From: an uncultured Dokdonia sp.
GTDB taxonomy: Bacteria > Bacteroidota > Bacteroidia > Flavobacteriales > Flavobacteriaceae
Reading direction: 5' to 3'
Length of the DNA stretch: 64,000 bases
NCBI RefSeq assembly: GCF_947492815.1
Contig: NZ_CANLOB010000002.1
Location: forward strand, 186,001-250,000
The notes beneath the pieces are model-generated. The model was given only the letters and a program-made list of their open reading frames with translations. It was not told the origin of the DNA and ran no database searches. Below are positions 37,213 to 45,592 of this stretch, in pieces. The stretch's first letter is position 1, and each line of letters starts with the position of its first letter. The position numbers were made by a program, and so were the translations under genes.

Positions 37213-37319
37213 CCATCTGCTGCTTTTTGCGTAATAATCGTTGAGAATTAAACAACAGCCTACATATATGGTGTAGAGTCAATCAATTGGTAAGGGGGCA
37301 GAACATAGACCACAAGGTC
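37213..37319 (-). pseudogene. Remnants of the element's 211-aa and 206-aa genes
   Basis: CTGCTGCTTTTTGCG, AATCGTTGAGAATTAAA and GTGTAGAGTCAATCAATTGG match parts of 39220-39355 (211-residue gene) with internal deletion. Then ATAGACCACAAGGTC (37305-37319) is identical to 39698-39712, the C-terminal codons of the 206-residue gene. The order of fragments follows the intact element. Confidence 0.75.
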
Positions 37320-37637
37320 ATGAACGACAATATAAGATTGATTAGATTGTAGAAATATTTCCAATAAATCATAACGCTCAATTAATCAGTAGTTTAGCAA
37401 TTGTCAATTAAAGTATTCTCGAAAAAATCTAAAAATATTGAAAGACCTTTATTATAATGGACATCGTGTTTAATTATTTTTAACAAAACTGTTAAAAAAT
37501 GAATTAAAAATATGATATTTACAATAATTAGAGCGTATTGTAAATATTTTATGAAAATAATAGGTATTTACTTATATATTCATTAATATTATAGTGCTGA
37601 TAGATTCATTAACTTTTTAAAATTAAAATATATTGTC

Positions 37638-37960
37638 TATATTTGCACCCCCTCTGATGGGAGTCACTTTATGCCCCAGTAAAGCAACTCACGTAAACTC
37701 AATTTAAGTTTTTTGTCTAGAATACCATCGTGAAAAACGATGCTCGTTTATTTGGACATTAGCGCTTATTTTGAAACATTCTGGAAGAATACAATATTCC
37801 TCAGAATAAACATTAGAGCATTTGATAAATAGAATTGACGAAAATAAAAACGCCAAAAAGGTACACTTAATAAGTGAATAAGATGTGAGAATCATATTTA
37901 TTAATTTTAAGTTAAACTTATTGGTATACAAAGCCCTTACTCTGACCAGTAAGGGTTTTT
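37638..37960 (+). ncRNA. Candidate structured RNA of about 310 bases
   Basis: TATATTTG (37638-37645) is a perfect -7 box and CCCTTACT ctgacc AGTAAGGG TTTTT (37934-37960) is a strong terminator. Between them are GAGTcaCTTTA/TAAAGcaACTC (37661-37690), CATCGTgaaaaACGATG (about 37726) and TTCTG...CAGAA around GAATacaATATTC (about 37780-37804); CAATttAAGTTT near 37700 can pair with AAACTTATTG near 37915. No ORF on this strand is convincing. It does not look like tmRNA, RNase P RNA or SRP RNA. Confidence 0.5.
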
Positions 37961-38586
37961 CTATTTTAGATTAATGCTCTGACCAGCAAAAATGTTATCA
38001 TAGAAAAGTCCAAGACTATTAGATACCTATTTTATTATTTTATCTATATCATTATCATTTTTTAGTTTTTAAATTTTGAGACTTCTATACCATACAGATA
38101 TATTCACCTATTGTTTAAATGCGCAACTACTTCTAATTACTTACTTGTTTTGCATACAAGTCTTTTATATTTCCGATTTTGTGAAGTGTCTTTAAAAATA
38201 TCTTGATCAGATAGTTTTAAATTTTTTAGAAAGCTTAGTTATGCTAACAATAATCGAGAATTACTGATCTCTGCATAATAAACCCAACTTCAACAATTTA
38301 TCACATTGAAACTATTAATTTCCTCCAATAAATCTGTCGCTCACTTATATCTAAGTATTCAATAAATTGTTTTACTATTAATATGATTCAAGTTGGGTAC
38401 TACAAATATAATTGATTAAAATACCACTGAAATATATTATTTTAGTTTTTAGACCTTTGTGACTAAAACATCGATGAACTACACAAATTTTAACTTTAGA
38501 TTGCGTATTTTATGGTGATTACTTAACCATTTATAGAGTTTTTGGTAAAATCATTGTTAAAATAAACTATTCTTAATGCCATTAAA
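37961..38586. other. Gene-free spacer with inverted repeat
   Basis: No credible ORF. CCCAACTT (38283-38290) with AAGTTGGG (38391-38398), and AACAATTTAT with ATAAATTGTT inside, form nested inverted pairs 70-115 bases apart. A small TGCTctgaccAGCA stem at 37974 repeats the loop of the preceding terminator. Confidence 0.45.
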
Positions 38587-38612
38587 AAACATCTACACGA
38601 ATGTAGATGTTT
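38587..38612 (-). terminator. Terminator of the leftward element operon
   Basis: AAACATCTACA cgaa TGTAGATGTTT is an 11-bp perfect stem 10 bases beyond the stop of the last minus-strand gene; the minus strand continues with T-rich sequence. Confidence 0.8.
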
Positions 38613-38622
38613 AGGTATTCAA

Positions 38623-39036
38623 TTATTCTAACCAAATCTCTTTGGCTTTATTAAATCCAACCCACTTCATTTCCTTGTCATACCCACGAGCAGACAAACT
38701 ATAACGAATAAGTTTTTCAAGCGGTATATCATAGGCAAGAATGAATCTTAAAAGTTCTCCGTTCAAAGTTCCAAAAGTACCTTTAAGCTCTTCCCAAAAC
38801 CATAATGGATTACGATCTGCAAAGATTTCAGCAATTCGATCATAGGAGAGGGAAGTGTAACTTTTGGGTAATACTTCAAAAGTTTCTCCAACAACCGTTG
38901 GATGATCGACTGGTACAATCAAATAATCATGATCGATACTTTGAATAACTCCATACTCTTTATCAGTAGTACGGTTTTCAAAGTTGAGCCATAAGGCATT
39001 GTCTATTGCCTTACTTTTTTGTTGCTGTCGTATCAT
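38623..39036 (-). CDS. Element-encoded hypothetical protein, 137 aa
   Basis: Soluble, no signal peptide. An N-terminal beta segment (DKEYGVIQSIDHDYLIVPVDHPTVVG) and a helical C-terminal half (IFADRNPLWFWEELKGTFGTLNGELLRFILAYDIPLEKL). No family recognised. It is the last gene of the leftward operon and overlaps the preceding gene by 26 bases. A fragment of a second copy survives at 36509-36592. Confidence 0.6.
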   Translation of the reverse strand: MIRQQQKSKAIDNALWLNFENRTTDKEYGVIQSIDHDYLIVPVDHPTVVGETFEVLPKSYTSLSYDRIAEIFADRNPLWFWEELKGTFGTLNGELLRFILAYDIPLEKLIRYSLSARGYDKEMKWVGFNKAKEIWLE

Positions 39037-39646
39037 CTTTCTTGTCTTTGAGAGTTCCTTTTTTTAAAGCAATAGTTTTAACAGGCTCTTTCTTTTCAGA
39101 TTGTTTTGCATCATCTTTTACTTCGGATGTTTCTTTTACCCCTTGTACTCCGTCTTTTACATCTTCCTTTTTAATAGACGTTCCATTGAGTGAAATGATG
39201 TCTTCACGAGAAGATAATCCCTCTGCTGCTTTTTTGCGAATCAATCGTTGAGAATTAAATAGTGGTCTACATTTAATATTAAAGGCGGTATAGTTTACTA
39301 CCTCCTTCGGATTTTCATGACTTCCTGCATAGATAGTATAGAGTTCATCGTTTGTTAAAGAATAATTTTTAGCTTCCATAATGATATTAAGTGCTTTGGT
39401 CGCTACGTCATTTAGTGAACTTTTGGTCTCTGATGAATCAAAGCCTAATGCTTCAATCTGTTTCTTTTGTTCTTCATTGGCATACTTTAAAAAAACTTCT
39501 GCTTCTTTTCGATAGCCTTTGAGACGATCTGCAACAGTTGCTTTTTCTTCTTTTGCTTGAGTGATCTTTGCATCAGCATCTTTTAAGAGTTCTTGATCGG
39601 TAGTGATATTCTGTATCAGCGTATCAACAATACTTGGTGTTTTCAT
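39011..39646 (-). CDS. Element-encoded coiled-coil hypothetical protein, 211 aa
   Basis: The N-terminal third is a long charged coiled coil (about 15-65); a middle region (KALNIIMEAKNYSLTNDELYTIYAGS) is helical; the C-terminal about 65 residues are Lys/Glu/Asp-rich low complexity, probably disordered and nucleic-acid or partner binding. No family recognised. It sits in the conserved left arm of the element. Confidence 0.6.
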   Translation of the reverse strand: MKTPSIVDTLIQNITTDQELLKDADAKITQAKEEKATVADRLKGYRKEAEVFLKYANEEQKKQIEALGFDSSETKSSLNDVATKALNIIMEAKNYSLTNDELYTIYAGSHENPKEVVNYTAFNIKCRPLFNSQRLIRKKAAEGLSSREDIISLNGTSIKKEDVKDGVQGVKETSEVKDDAKQSEKKEPVKTIALKKGTLKDKKDDTTATKK

Positions 39647-39676
39647 AATATTCAGTTTTAAAAATTAGTAATTGAG

Positions 39677-40297
39677 TTATTTGATTTTATAGAGCGGATA
39701 GACCACAAGGTCTCCTTTGCTATAGTTTTCTTTTTCGATAAGGCGAGTGATTTCCGCTTCCGCTTCTTCTTTGGTATCGTAAAACACTTTTGGTGGAGAT
39801 TCCACGATGTATTTATCCTCTTCTTTTACTGAAGAAGAATAAATACCGTAGACCTGAATGGTAAATCCAGCTTTGTAGAGTAATGAGATGTAGTTATTCC
39901 TGTCATAGCTATCCCACTCTGAAGTAGGCTTCATATACAAGTAATGAATCTGATTGTTTGTTTTAGTAAACAAAGCATCGACTTCCTCATCTGAAAAGCT
40001 AATCGGTTGAGATAACTTCACAGTCCATTTATGAATGATGTATAACAGGATGTTATAGTCAGTCACAAGTAGGCTATGTAGTTTATCATCATCAAAGGAT
40101 TCTAGTTCTTTTCTATGTTTATCTGGAAAAATCCAAAGTGCAATTTCAATACATTCTTCTTTGGTAAGAAGTTCTTTTATTTCTTGAGCTATAGGAAGAG
40201 ATTTAGAAAATCGTAAGTGTGCTTCCAGTACTTCAAAGAAATACAGAAACAAGCGTTGTTGTTTGAGTGTCATGTTTAGTTGTGTTTGTGCATCCAT
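39677..40297 (-). CDS. Element-encoded hypothetical protein, 206 aa
   Basis: Mostly helical, with a C-terminal beta unit (YNSKGDLVVYPLYKIK). A central region (FSDEEVDALFTKTNNQIHYLYMKPTSEWDSYDRNNYISLLYKAGF) looks globular. No family recognised. Same operon as RadC and the methylase; a C-terminal remnant of another copy survives at 37305-37319. Confidence 0.55.
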   Translation of the reverse strand: MDAQTQLNMTLKQQRLFLYFFEVLEAHLRFSKSLPIAQEIKELLTKEECIEIALWIFPDKHRKELESFDDDKLHSLLVTDYNILLYIIHKWTVKLSQPISFSDEEVDALFTKTNNQIHYLYMKPTSEWDSYDRNNYISLLYKAGFTIQVYGIYSSSVKEEDKYIVESPPKVFYDTKEEAEAEITRLIEKENYSKGDLVVYPLYKIK

Positions 40298-40309
40298 TGA
40301 TGCTGGTTA

Positions 40310-40537
40310 TTATTTCTTTTTGTATTGGCTCTTTTGGAGTTTAGTGATGACGGCATGTTCTAAGAGAGAATGGGCTACTTGAACGGTTGCTCCTTTTTCA
40401 AAAGCTTCATCCATACAGACTTGTATTTCTTTCTCAGTCCATCCGTCTTTAAGGGCTTGAGCTTCAAAAGCCTTAAGAAATGCCCATACTCCGTAATCTA
40501 CATGGTAGAGGCTCAGGCGTAATTTCTTTTTAGACAT
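40310..40537 (-). CDS. Element-encoded small hypothetical protein, 75 aa
   Basis: A compact helical protein with basic ends (MSKKKLRL and KLQKSQYKKK). Five bases separate it from the methylase gene upstream in the operon and 12 from the next gene, so it is certainly transcribed with them. No family recognised. Confidence 0.55.
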   Translation of the reverse strand: MSKKKLRLSLYHVDYGVWAFLKAFEAQALKDGWTEKEIQVCMDEAFEKGATVQVAHSLLEHAVITKLQKSQYKKK

Positions 40538-40541
40538 ATTT

Positions 40542-41339
40542 TTAAATAGGATAATTAGCGGTTAAGACTTCTATCTTTCGGGAAGTATTCTTTTCTCCTT
40601 TTTTACCAAGACTGGCGTTAAGAGGTTTTTCAAAATGTTTGGTATACCATCCGTTCTTTTGGATATACTCATCCAAAATATCAGAAGGATACGAAGACAA
40701 GAGAAACTTTCCTTTGATAGTAGAAAGCGTGTCTAAGAGTTTACGATAATCGTTTTCGGTATAGCCTTCATACAATCCTTGATCAGAATTGATATACGGC
40801 GGGTCGATATAATGAAATGCATCTACGGCATCACGACTAGCTATTACTTTTAATGCATCGTTATTCTCAATCTGTACATTCTCTAATCGCTTATAAATCG
40901 ACTGATCAAATGCAATCTTCTTATTCCTAAAAGCCTTAACTCGTTTTCCATACTTGTCATAGCCCCATGACCCCACGTTATGAGCAAAGCCCATCTGCGT
41001 GGCTATATAAAATGCCCAAGCACGAAACCGTTTATCTCCAAAAGATGGCTTTTTATAAATAAGGTGTGCTTCTGAATACGCATCACGAGCAAAAAGGGTT
41101 GCTTCAATACGTGTTTTAAGCCAGTCAAAATCAGTTTTTACTATTTCATAAAAATTGACGACCATCCCATTGGTATCATTGATCGTTTCTGATTCCGAAG
41201 GTTCTTTTGCATAGAATACAGCACCACCGCCAAAAAAGGCTTCGGTGTAGATTCTGTGTTGTGGGATAAGAGGAAGAATATGAGAAAGCATATTCAGCTT
41301 CCCTCCGTAATATGAGATTGGGGTTTTGAGTTTAGGCAT
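40542..41339 (-). CDS. Dam-family DNA adenine-N6 methyltransferase
   Basis: 265 residues. The D12-class MTase motifs are in order: the SAM-binding ISYYGGKLNML (about 8-18) and FFGGGAVFYAKEP, then the catalytic DPPY in YIDPPYINSDQGLYEGYT (about 178). It is close to full family length. No restriction enzyme is adjacent, so it is an orphan methylase that may protect the element or regulate it. Its start overlaps the RadC gene by 46 bases. Confidence 0.9.
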   Translation of the reverse strand: MPKLKTPISYYGGKLNMLSHILPLIPQHRIYTEAFFGGGAVFYAKEPSESETINDTNGMVVNFYEIVKTDFDWLKTRIEATLFARDAYSEAHLIYKKPSFGDKRFRAWAFYIATQMGFAHNVGSWGYDKYGKRVKAFRNKKIAFDQSIYKRLENVQIENNDALKVIASRDAVDAFHYIDPPYINSDQGLYEGYTENDYRKLLDTLSTIKGKFLLSSYPSDILDEYIQKNGWYTKHFEKPLNASLGKKGEKNTSRKIEVLTANYPI

Positions 41340-41827
41340 GTTTTTTCAGAAGGGTCGAGCCATCCTTTATCAGTAAAGGAGACATAGCTTTCTGTAGTTA
41401 GGATAATATGGTCGAGTAATTTCATATCAAGTAAGCCAAGAGCTTGTTTGATACGTTTGGTAATAATTTCATCTGTTGTCGATTTTTTGAGAGTGCCAGA
41501 AGGGTGATTGTGGCAGAGAAGAACACCTGATGCGTTTGTCAGAAAAGCGAGTTGTAAAATTTCTTTGGTGTTTACGAGCGTTCCTGTGGTAACGCCAACT
41601 GATATTTCACTGATTGCTAATACTTGATTTGCATTAGTCAGGAGCATTACCAAGAAAAACTCTTTATAATCTAATCGTTCGGTATCGATGAAATCACGAA
41701 AGATACTTTGAGCAGATTGACTGCTTCGTATTATTCTTGTTTCGTCATAGAGCGGACGTTTGTAATGAATTTGAACTTCGTGGCACAAGGAAATATCTAA
41801 TGGGTAGACTTCTTTTGTTGGTTTCAT
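41294..41827 (-). CDS. RadC/JAB-domain protein
   Basis: 177 residues. The metal-binding JAB (JAMM-like) motif is LCHNHPSGTLKKSTTD (about 103-118), preceded by an NTKEILQLAFLTNASG helix. The N-terminal HhH region of chromosomal RadC is missing, as is usual for the mobile-element versions, which act in an unknown way on DNA or as antirestriction-type factors. First gene of the leftward operon; a copy of the recurrent element motif lies upstream. Confidence 0.85.
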   Translation of the reverse strand: MKPTKEVYPLDISLCHEVQIHYKRPLYDETRIIRSSQSAQSIFRDFIDTERLDYKEFFLVMLLTNANQVLAISEISVGVTTGTLVNTKEILQLAFLTNASGVLLCHNHPSGTLKKSTTDEIITKRIKQALGLLDMKLLDHIILTTESYVSFTDKGWLDPSEKTCLNSKPQSHITEGS

Positions 41828-41882
41828 AAATTATTGAATTAAGGTTCGTTTGAAACCAGTATGAAGCAATAGGATTTTAATT

Positions 41883-41899
41883 ATAGATATGCCTATTTT
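41883..41899 (-). repeat. Recurrent motif upstream of the RadC operon
   Basis: Minus strand reads AAAATAGGCATATCTAT, related to CAAAAAGGCGTATCTAT at 43169 and 46140. A TTTGACAAAA precedes it on the minus strand (41902-41912 region), as at 46134. Confidence 0.6.
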
Positions 41900-41917
41900 C
41901 TATTTTGTCAAATACTA

Positions 41918-43093
41918 CTATATCTCATTAATGGTTATTGTTTTTGCTGAAAAAGCTGTAGATGTTTTCCCATTAATCAATAGTTTTAAATAGATATGAT
42001 AATGTTCGAGATTGGTGAAATCTGTTGTCTCAAAAACTGGACTGAATTCTTGAGCCATATACTTTGCATCTGCTTGCCCCAGCTTGAAACAAATAATCGT
42101 TCCTATATTTCCAAGTACCGCATTTTTAATATTAGGCGTTAATTGATGTAGATACTGATGGGCAATTACAAAATTCACTTTAAATTTTCTGAGTTCCGCA
42201 AACATTCCTGAAAGCGATTCGGTAGTATAGTTTTGGAATTCATCAAGGTAGATAAAAAAGGGAACTCGCCTGTTTTCTTCAATATTTATGCGTGAAAAAG
42301 AAGCAGAAGCTAAAGCGGTTAATAAAAGTGAACCTAATAAATTTGCACCATCATTTCCTAGACTTCCTTTAGAAAGATTTACCAGTAGTATTTTTCGAGA
42401 ATCCATAATACCTCTCAACGAGATTTGCTCGGTATTATCAACCAAGATCTTTTTGAGCATCGGAATGGATAAAAAACTCCCTACTTTGTTTAAGACAGGA
42501 AGTATGTCAGTACGAGTATATTTAGGGAATTCCACTTGCCAAAACCGCTTAACATTTTCACTTATAATATTCGGCAAACATTGCTTCTGATATTCAGATT
42601 CTAAAAGTAATTTAGGGATATCATCAAAAGTAGCTTTAGGTTGATCGAGGAGCGTTAAAATAACATTTCGTAAAATGTATTCCAGTTTTAAACCCCACGA
42701 TTGACCACCCCATAGTTTTTGAAAAGTCTCTAAGATACTCGAAGCTATTAATGCACGCTTAGTGTAACTCACTTTCTTTAGAGGATTGTATCCGAGAGTA
42801 AGATTGAAATTAGTAGCATCTAAATACACCACATCTTTCTTGCGTTCTTCTGGAATAAACGCCAGAACTTCTTTAAGCAGATCACCATTAATATCAAAAA
42901 GGCAACATCCTCTACTCTTATACACGTCCTGATATAAAAGTGTTTTAAGCAAATTCGTTTTTCCACTTCCTGTCTTCCCGAGTAAGTACATTCCAAACAT
43001 GCGATCAGCTTGATAGATACCAAAAAGGTCATTGGTATTTCTAAAATCAGTTCTAGCAAAGTATGAGATATCAGGATTTCGTATAAAGTGCAT
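41918..43093 (-). CDS. HerA/TraG-type conjugative ATPase
   Basis: 391 residues. Walker A is GKTGSGKTNLL (about 38), Walker B is FFIYLDEFQNY (about 270), followed by a conserved VIAHQYLHQL (the TraG/HerA Q motif). An N-terminal GIYQADRMFGMYLLGKTG stretch fits the DUF87/TraM-recognition class of DNA-pumping ATPases. No membrane segment. It could deliver the element's DNA or assemble a transfer channel. It transcribes away from the serine recombinase block. Confidence 0.8.
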   Translation of the reverse strand: MHFIRNPDISYFARTDFRNTNDLFGIYQADRMFGMYLLGKTGSGKTNLLKTLLYQDVYKSRGCCLFDINGDLLKEVLAFIPEERKKDVVYLDATNFNLTLGYNPLKKVSYTKRALIASSILETFQKLWGGQSWGLKLEYILRNVILTLLDQPKATFDDIPKLLLESEYQKQCLPNIISENVKRFWQVEFPKYTRTDILPVLNKVGSFLSIPMLKKILVDNTEQISLRGIMDSRKILLVNLSKGSLGNDGANLLGSLLLTALASASFSRINIEENRRVPFFIYLDEFQNYTTESLSGMFAELRKFKVNFVIAHQYLHQLTPNIKNAVLGNIGTIICFKLGQADAKYMAQEFSPVFETTDFTNLEHYHIYLKLLINGKTSTAFSAKTITINEI

Positions 43094-43125
43094 ACGGTAA
43101 GTATGACGTGTCGGAGAAACAAAAA

Positions 43126-43140
43126 ATAGATATCCCTTTT
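43126..43140 (-). repeat. Recurrent motif upstream of the HerA/TraG gene
   Basis: Minus strand reads AAAAGGGATATCTAT, 33 bases before the start at 43093. Confidence 0.6.
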
Positions 43141-43168
43141 AGAGATTTATTTCGAGTTGCCGATATGC

Positions 43169-43185
43169 CAAAAAGGCGTATCTAT
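43169..43185 (+). repeat. Recurrent motif, exact copy
   Basis: CAAAAAGGCGTATCTAT, identical over 17 bases to 46140-46156. It lies 33 bases before the start at 43218 and is oriented away from the minus-strand copy at 43126, forming a divergent pair. Confidence 0.8.
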
Positions 43186-43217
43186 ATTATAGTGTTCTTT
43201 ATGATTAGTATGGTAAT

Positions 43218-43448
43218 ATGTCTAATTCCGAAAAAATGAGTTCATCATTTAAACTTTCTAATACAGCATACAATGAACTGATCGACATTTTAAAACGCCA
43301 AATGAATAAAGATATCTTTGAATCCTTATCTCCAGAAGACATCCATCATATAGGATTCCATTTGCTTACTGTTACTAATATTCAATTACGTCTTGCTATC
43401 AAAAAAGAAAAACTTGCTCTTATAGACAGGACTCACGATTTATCCTAA
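43218..43448 (+). CDS. Small hypothetical protein upstream of the serine recombinase
   Basis: 76 residues, helical: SSSFKLSNTAYNELIDILKRQM then FHLLTVTNIQLRLAIKKEKLALI. It could be a recombination directionality or DNA-binding factor, judged only by its place between the motif and the recombinase leader. No family recognised. Confidence 0.5.
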   Translation: MSNSEKMSSSFKLSNTAYNELIDILKRQMNKDIFESLSPEDIHHIGFHLLTVTNIQLRLAIKKEKLALIDRTHDLS

Positions 43449-43457
43449 ACTATAGAA

Positions 43458-43577
43458 GTCAAACTCTAGGAAATTATATAATCGTGTATAGAACTTTTTC
43501 TGTACATAAAAATAGGGTGATAAGTGATTTTTCCTAGAGTTTGACGATAATAGGAATTTGCTTGTCACCCTTTTTTT
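43458..43577 (+). promoter_or_regulatory. Attenuator-like leader of the serine recombinase
   Basis: Four arms occur in the order A-B-A'-B': GTCAAACTCTAGGAAA (43458-43473), AGGGTGATAAG (43514-43524), TTTCCTAGAGTTTGAC (43530-43545) and CTTGTCACCCT (43561-43571). A/A' is a perfect 16-bp inverted repeat; B/B' pairs with one mismatch and is followed by T7 (43571-43577). The two stems are interleaved, so they form a pseudoknot or exclude each other, as in transcription attenuators. The A/A' repeat may instead be a recombinase or regulator site. Confidence 0.55.
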
Positions 43578-43594
43578 GCACTTACATATATTTT

Positions 43595-45325
43595 ATGAAC
43601 ACTCATATCATTCACAATTTTATCTATGGAGGGTATGTACGAAAATCTTCGGAATCCGAGGACCGACAAGTGCAGTCTATTGAACGACAAAAAGATGATT
43701 TACTTTCTGTAATAGAAAAAGAAGGATTAATACTTCACGACTCCATTTTCGAAGAAACAAAATCCGCATTTTCTATTGGTCGGCAAGAGTTTAATCAACT
43801 TATTAAACAAACTGAAAAGGGGGCAGTAAATGCTTGGTTATGTTGGCATCCTAATCGGTTATCTCGGAATCCCATGGATGCAGGAATGATTATCTATTTA
43901 CTAGATATTGGAAAACTTCATCATATTAAAACTCCGTCTCGTGTGTACTATAATACTCCAACAGACAAAATGATGCTCCAGTTTGAGTTTATGATGTCTA
44001 AAAAAGATAGTGATGACAAAAGTAGTTTTGTCAAAAGTGGGCTTAATAAAAGATATCAAAAAGGATTTCCTTGTGGAAAAGCACCTATAGGCTATCTCAA
44101 TAATAAATCAGAGGAACGAGGTAATAGAGGTTGGTTAGTAGATAAACAACGTTTTGAAAAACTACATTTATTATTTAACCGATTTCTGGAGGGTAACGAT
44201 TCACTTTCTTCTATTACTGAGTATGCTCGAAATACACTCAAGCTAACTACACCACTTTCTAAACGACAGGGAGGAAAATTCCTTGGTCAGTCTATGATAG
44301 AACATGTTTTAAAAAATCCTATTTACGCTGGTTTTTTCTATTCCAAAAATGAAAAAGACAATGGCACTACCTTGCGGATACTCCACAAAGATGTTCCTCG
44401 AATTATCAAAGAAGAAGACCATTCTAAAATACGTGTCATTCTTGGTAAACGTAATCACCCCAATGTACAAAAACACTTTACACCGTACACGGGACATATA
44501 ATTGGAGAAGACGGTAATACCATTGGCGCTGATGTTAAGTTTCAGCTCATCTGTGACTGTAATAAGAAATTCGCTTATAGGGCGAAAGAAACATGTCCAG
44601 AATGTGGTATTGCAATTTCAAAAATGAAACACCCTAAATATCTATCTTATACTTACTACTTCAATATTAAGCGTAGAAAAACCAAAGGGTATTCCGCAAA
44701 GGGTATTGAAGAAAAAAAGATAGATGCATTTCTTATTGATTTTTACGATACCGATTTAAAGATGTCACCTGAAGAATTTGCTTGGACAAAGAAACATTTA
44801 AAAGAATTACGAGATCGAGAACTGGAAACAGACAAAAGATTACTGAAGATTCATCAAAAGGGAATCGCTTCCCTTGAAACGAAAAGAGAAAAACTGAGAA
44901 GGCTTTTTGTTGAGGGTATGATCTCAATGGACGAATTTAAAAAAGATATAGCCACACTAGAGGAAGAACTTAATTTAAAACAGAAAGGAAAAAAATACGC
45001 CGAAGATTGGTACAATGAAATGGATGGCTTGTTAGATAACTTGCAAAGTCTTGGACAGATTATCAAAAAGGCAGACTATAATTCTAAAAAAGAGCTTTTG
45101 AAGAGTCTTGGTTCGAACCTAGTCTGGAATGAAGAAAAACTCTTTATTATAAAGCCCGATTGGTTAGAACACTTCATTAAAGGACGAAAAATGCTACATA
45201 AGAAATACAAGTCGTTCGAACCTAAAAATAACGTTATAAATAAAGGGTTAAATAGTGTTTTGGACGTTAGATGTCCTACTGTGCTGTGTTGGTTGGGTAA
45301 AATTCGAACTTACTACTATAAATGA
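43595..45325 (+). CDS. Large serine recombinase
   Basis: I choose ATG 43595 over 43541 because the latter starts inside the hairpin leader. 576 residues. The catalytic Ser is in YVRKSSES (S18 or S19), with RQ...IERQ helix and SAFSIGRQEFNQL, and arginine in HPNRLSRNPMDAG (about 84). A recombinase domain follows, with a zinc ribbon (CDCNKKF...CPECG, about 327-347) and a coiled coil (about 415-470). The C-terminal end (VRCPTVLCWLGKIRTYYYK) is atypical. It should integrate and excise the element. Confidence 0.92.
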   Translation: MNTHIIHNFIYGGYVRKSSESEDRQVQSIERQKDDLLSVIEKEGLILHDSIFEETKSAFSIGRQEFNQLIKQTEKGAVNAWLCWHPNRLSRNPMDAGMIIYLLDIGKLHHIKTPSRVYYNTPTDKMMLQFEFMMSKKDSDDKSSFVKSGLNKRYQKGFPCGKAPIGYLNNKSEERGNRGWLVDKQRFEKLHLLFNRFLEGNDSLSSITEYARNTLKLTTPLSKRQGGKFLGQSMIEHVLKNPIYAGFFYSKNEKDNGTTLRILHKDVPRIIKEEDHSKIRVILGKRNHPNVQKHFTPYTGHIIGEDGNTIGADVKFQLICDCNKKFAYRAKETCPECGIAISKMKHPKYLSYTYYFNIKRRKTKGYSAKGIEEKKIDAFLIDFYDTDLKMSPEEFAWTKKHLKELRDRELETDKRLLKIHQKGIASLETKREKLRRLFVEGMISMDEFKKDIATLEEELNLKQKGKKYAEDWYNEMDGLLDNLQSLGQIIKKADYNSKKELLKSLGSNLVWNEEKLFIIKPDWLEHFIKGRKMLHKKYKSFEPKNNVINKGLNSVLDVRCPTVLCWLGKIRTYYYK

Positions 45326-45349
45326 TATGCACTTTAGTCACATACATCT

Positions 45350-45560
45350 AAAAGGCATATCATAATATTCATTTCATATTAAAATAGATACACTTACAAT
45401 ACATAGAAACTCCATAGATAAAGTAAAAGGACTATTATACTAATGGTTCTTTTTTATACAGATATAATTAGTATCTAAAAGACTTTATTTCTAGCATACT
45501 TTAAAAGCAAAAGATAAATAGATATTCTTTTTAGCAATGTTGTCTAATAGGAGTATCTAT
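45350..45560. repeat. Cluster of four GTATCTAT-type motifs upstream of the replication-O-like gene
   Basis: Copies: AAAAGGCATATCATAA (45350-45365, plus), GTAAGTGTATCTAT (45384-45397, minus), AAAAAGAATATCTAT (45518-45532, minus) and AATAGGAGTATCTAT (45546-45560, plus). They share the core RTATCTAT and lie within 210 bases just before the ATG at 45593. They may be iterons of a replication origin or operators. Confidence 0.5.
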
Positions 45561-45592
45561 ATTAGGTAACTATTATTATATATGCTCATACT

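Noticed and set aside
37704..37931. Minus-strand ORF of 75 residues with a hydrophobic start
   Set aside because: It lies entirely within the plus-strand promoter-to-terminator unit, its composition follows AT-rich RNA-coding sequence, and there is no promoter or terminator for it.
38279..38398. Inverted repeat as insertion-sequence ends
   Set aside because: Only about 115 bases apart with no transposase; too small for an insertion sequence and no target duplication seen.
40542..41339. Restriction-modification system around the Dam-type methylase
   Set aside because: No endonuclease gene adjoins the methylase; neighbours are RadC and unknown small proteins, so it is called an orphan methylase.
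43595..45325. ATG at 43541 as recombinase start
   Set aside because: It begins inside the A' arm of the leader hairpin and adds a non-homologous hydrophobic peptide; the ATG at 43595 leads into the conserved catalytic domain.
45280..45330. tRNA-like TTCGAAC strings around 45114 and 45305, and a possible att site in a tRNA
   Set aside because: No cloverleaf could be drawn, and both lie within the coding end of the serine recombinase.
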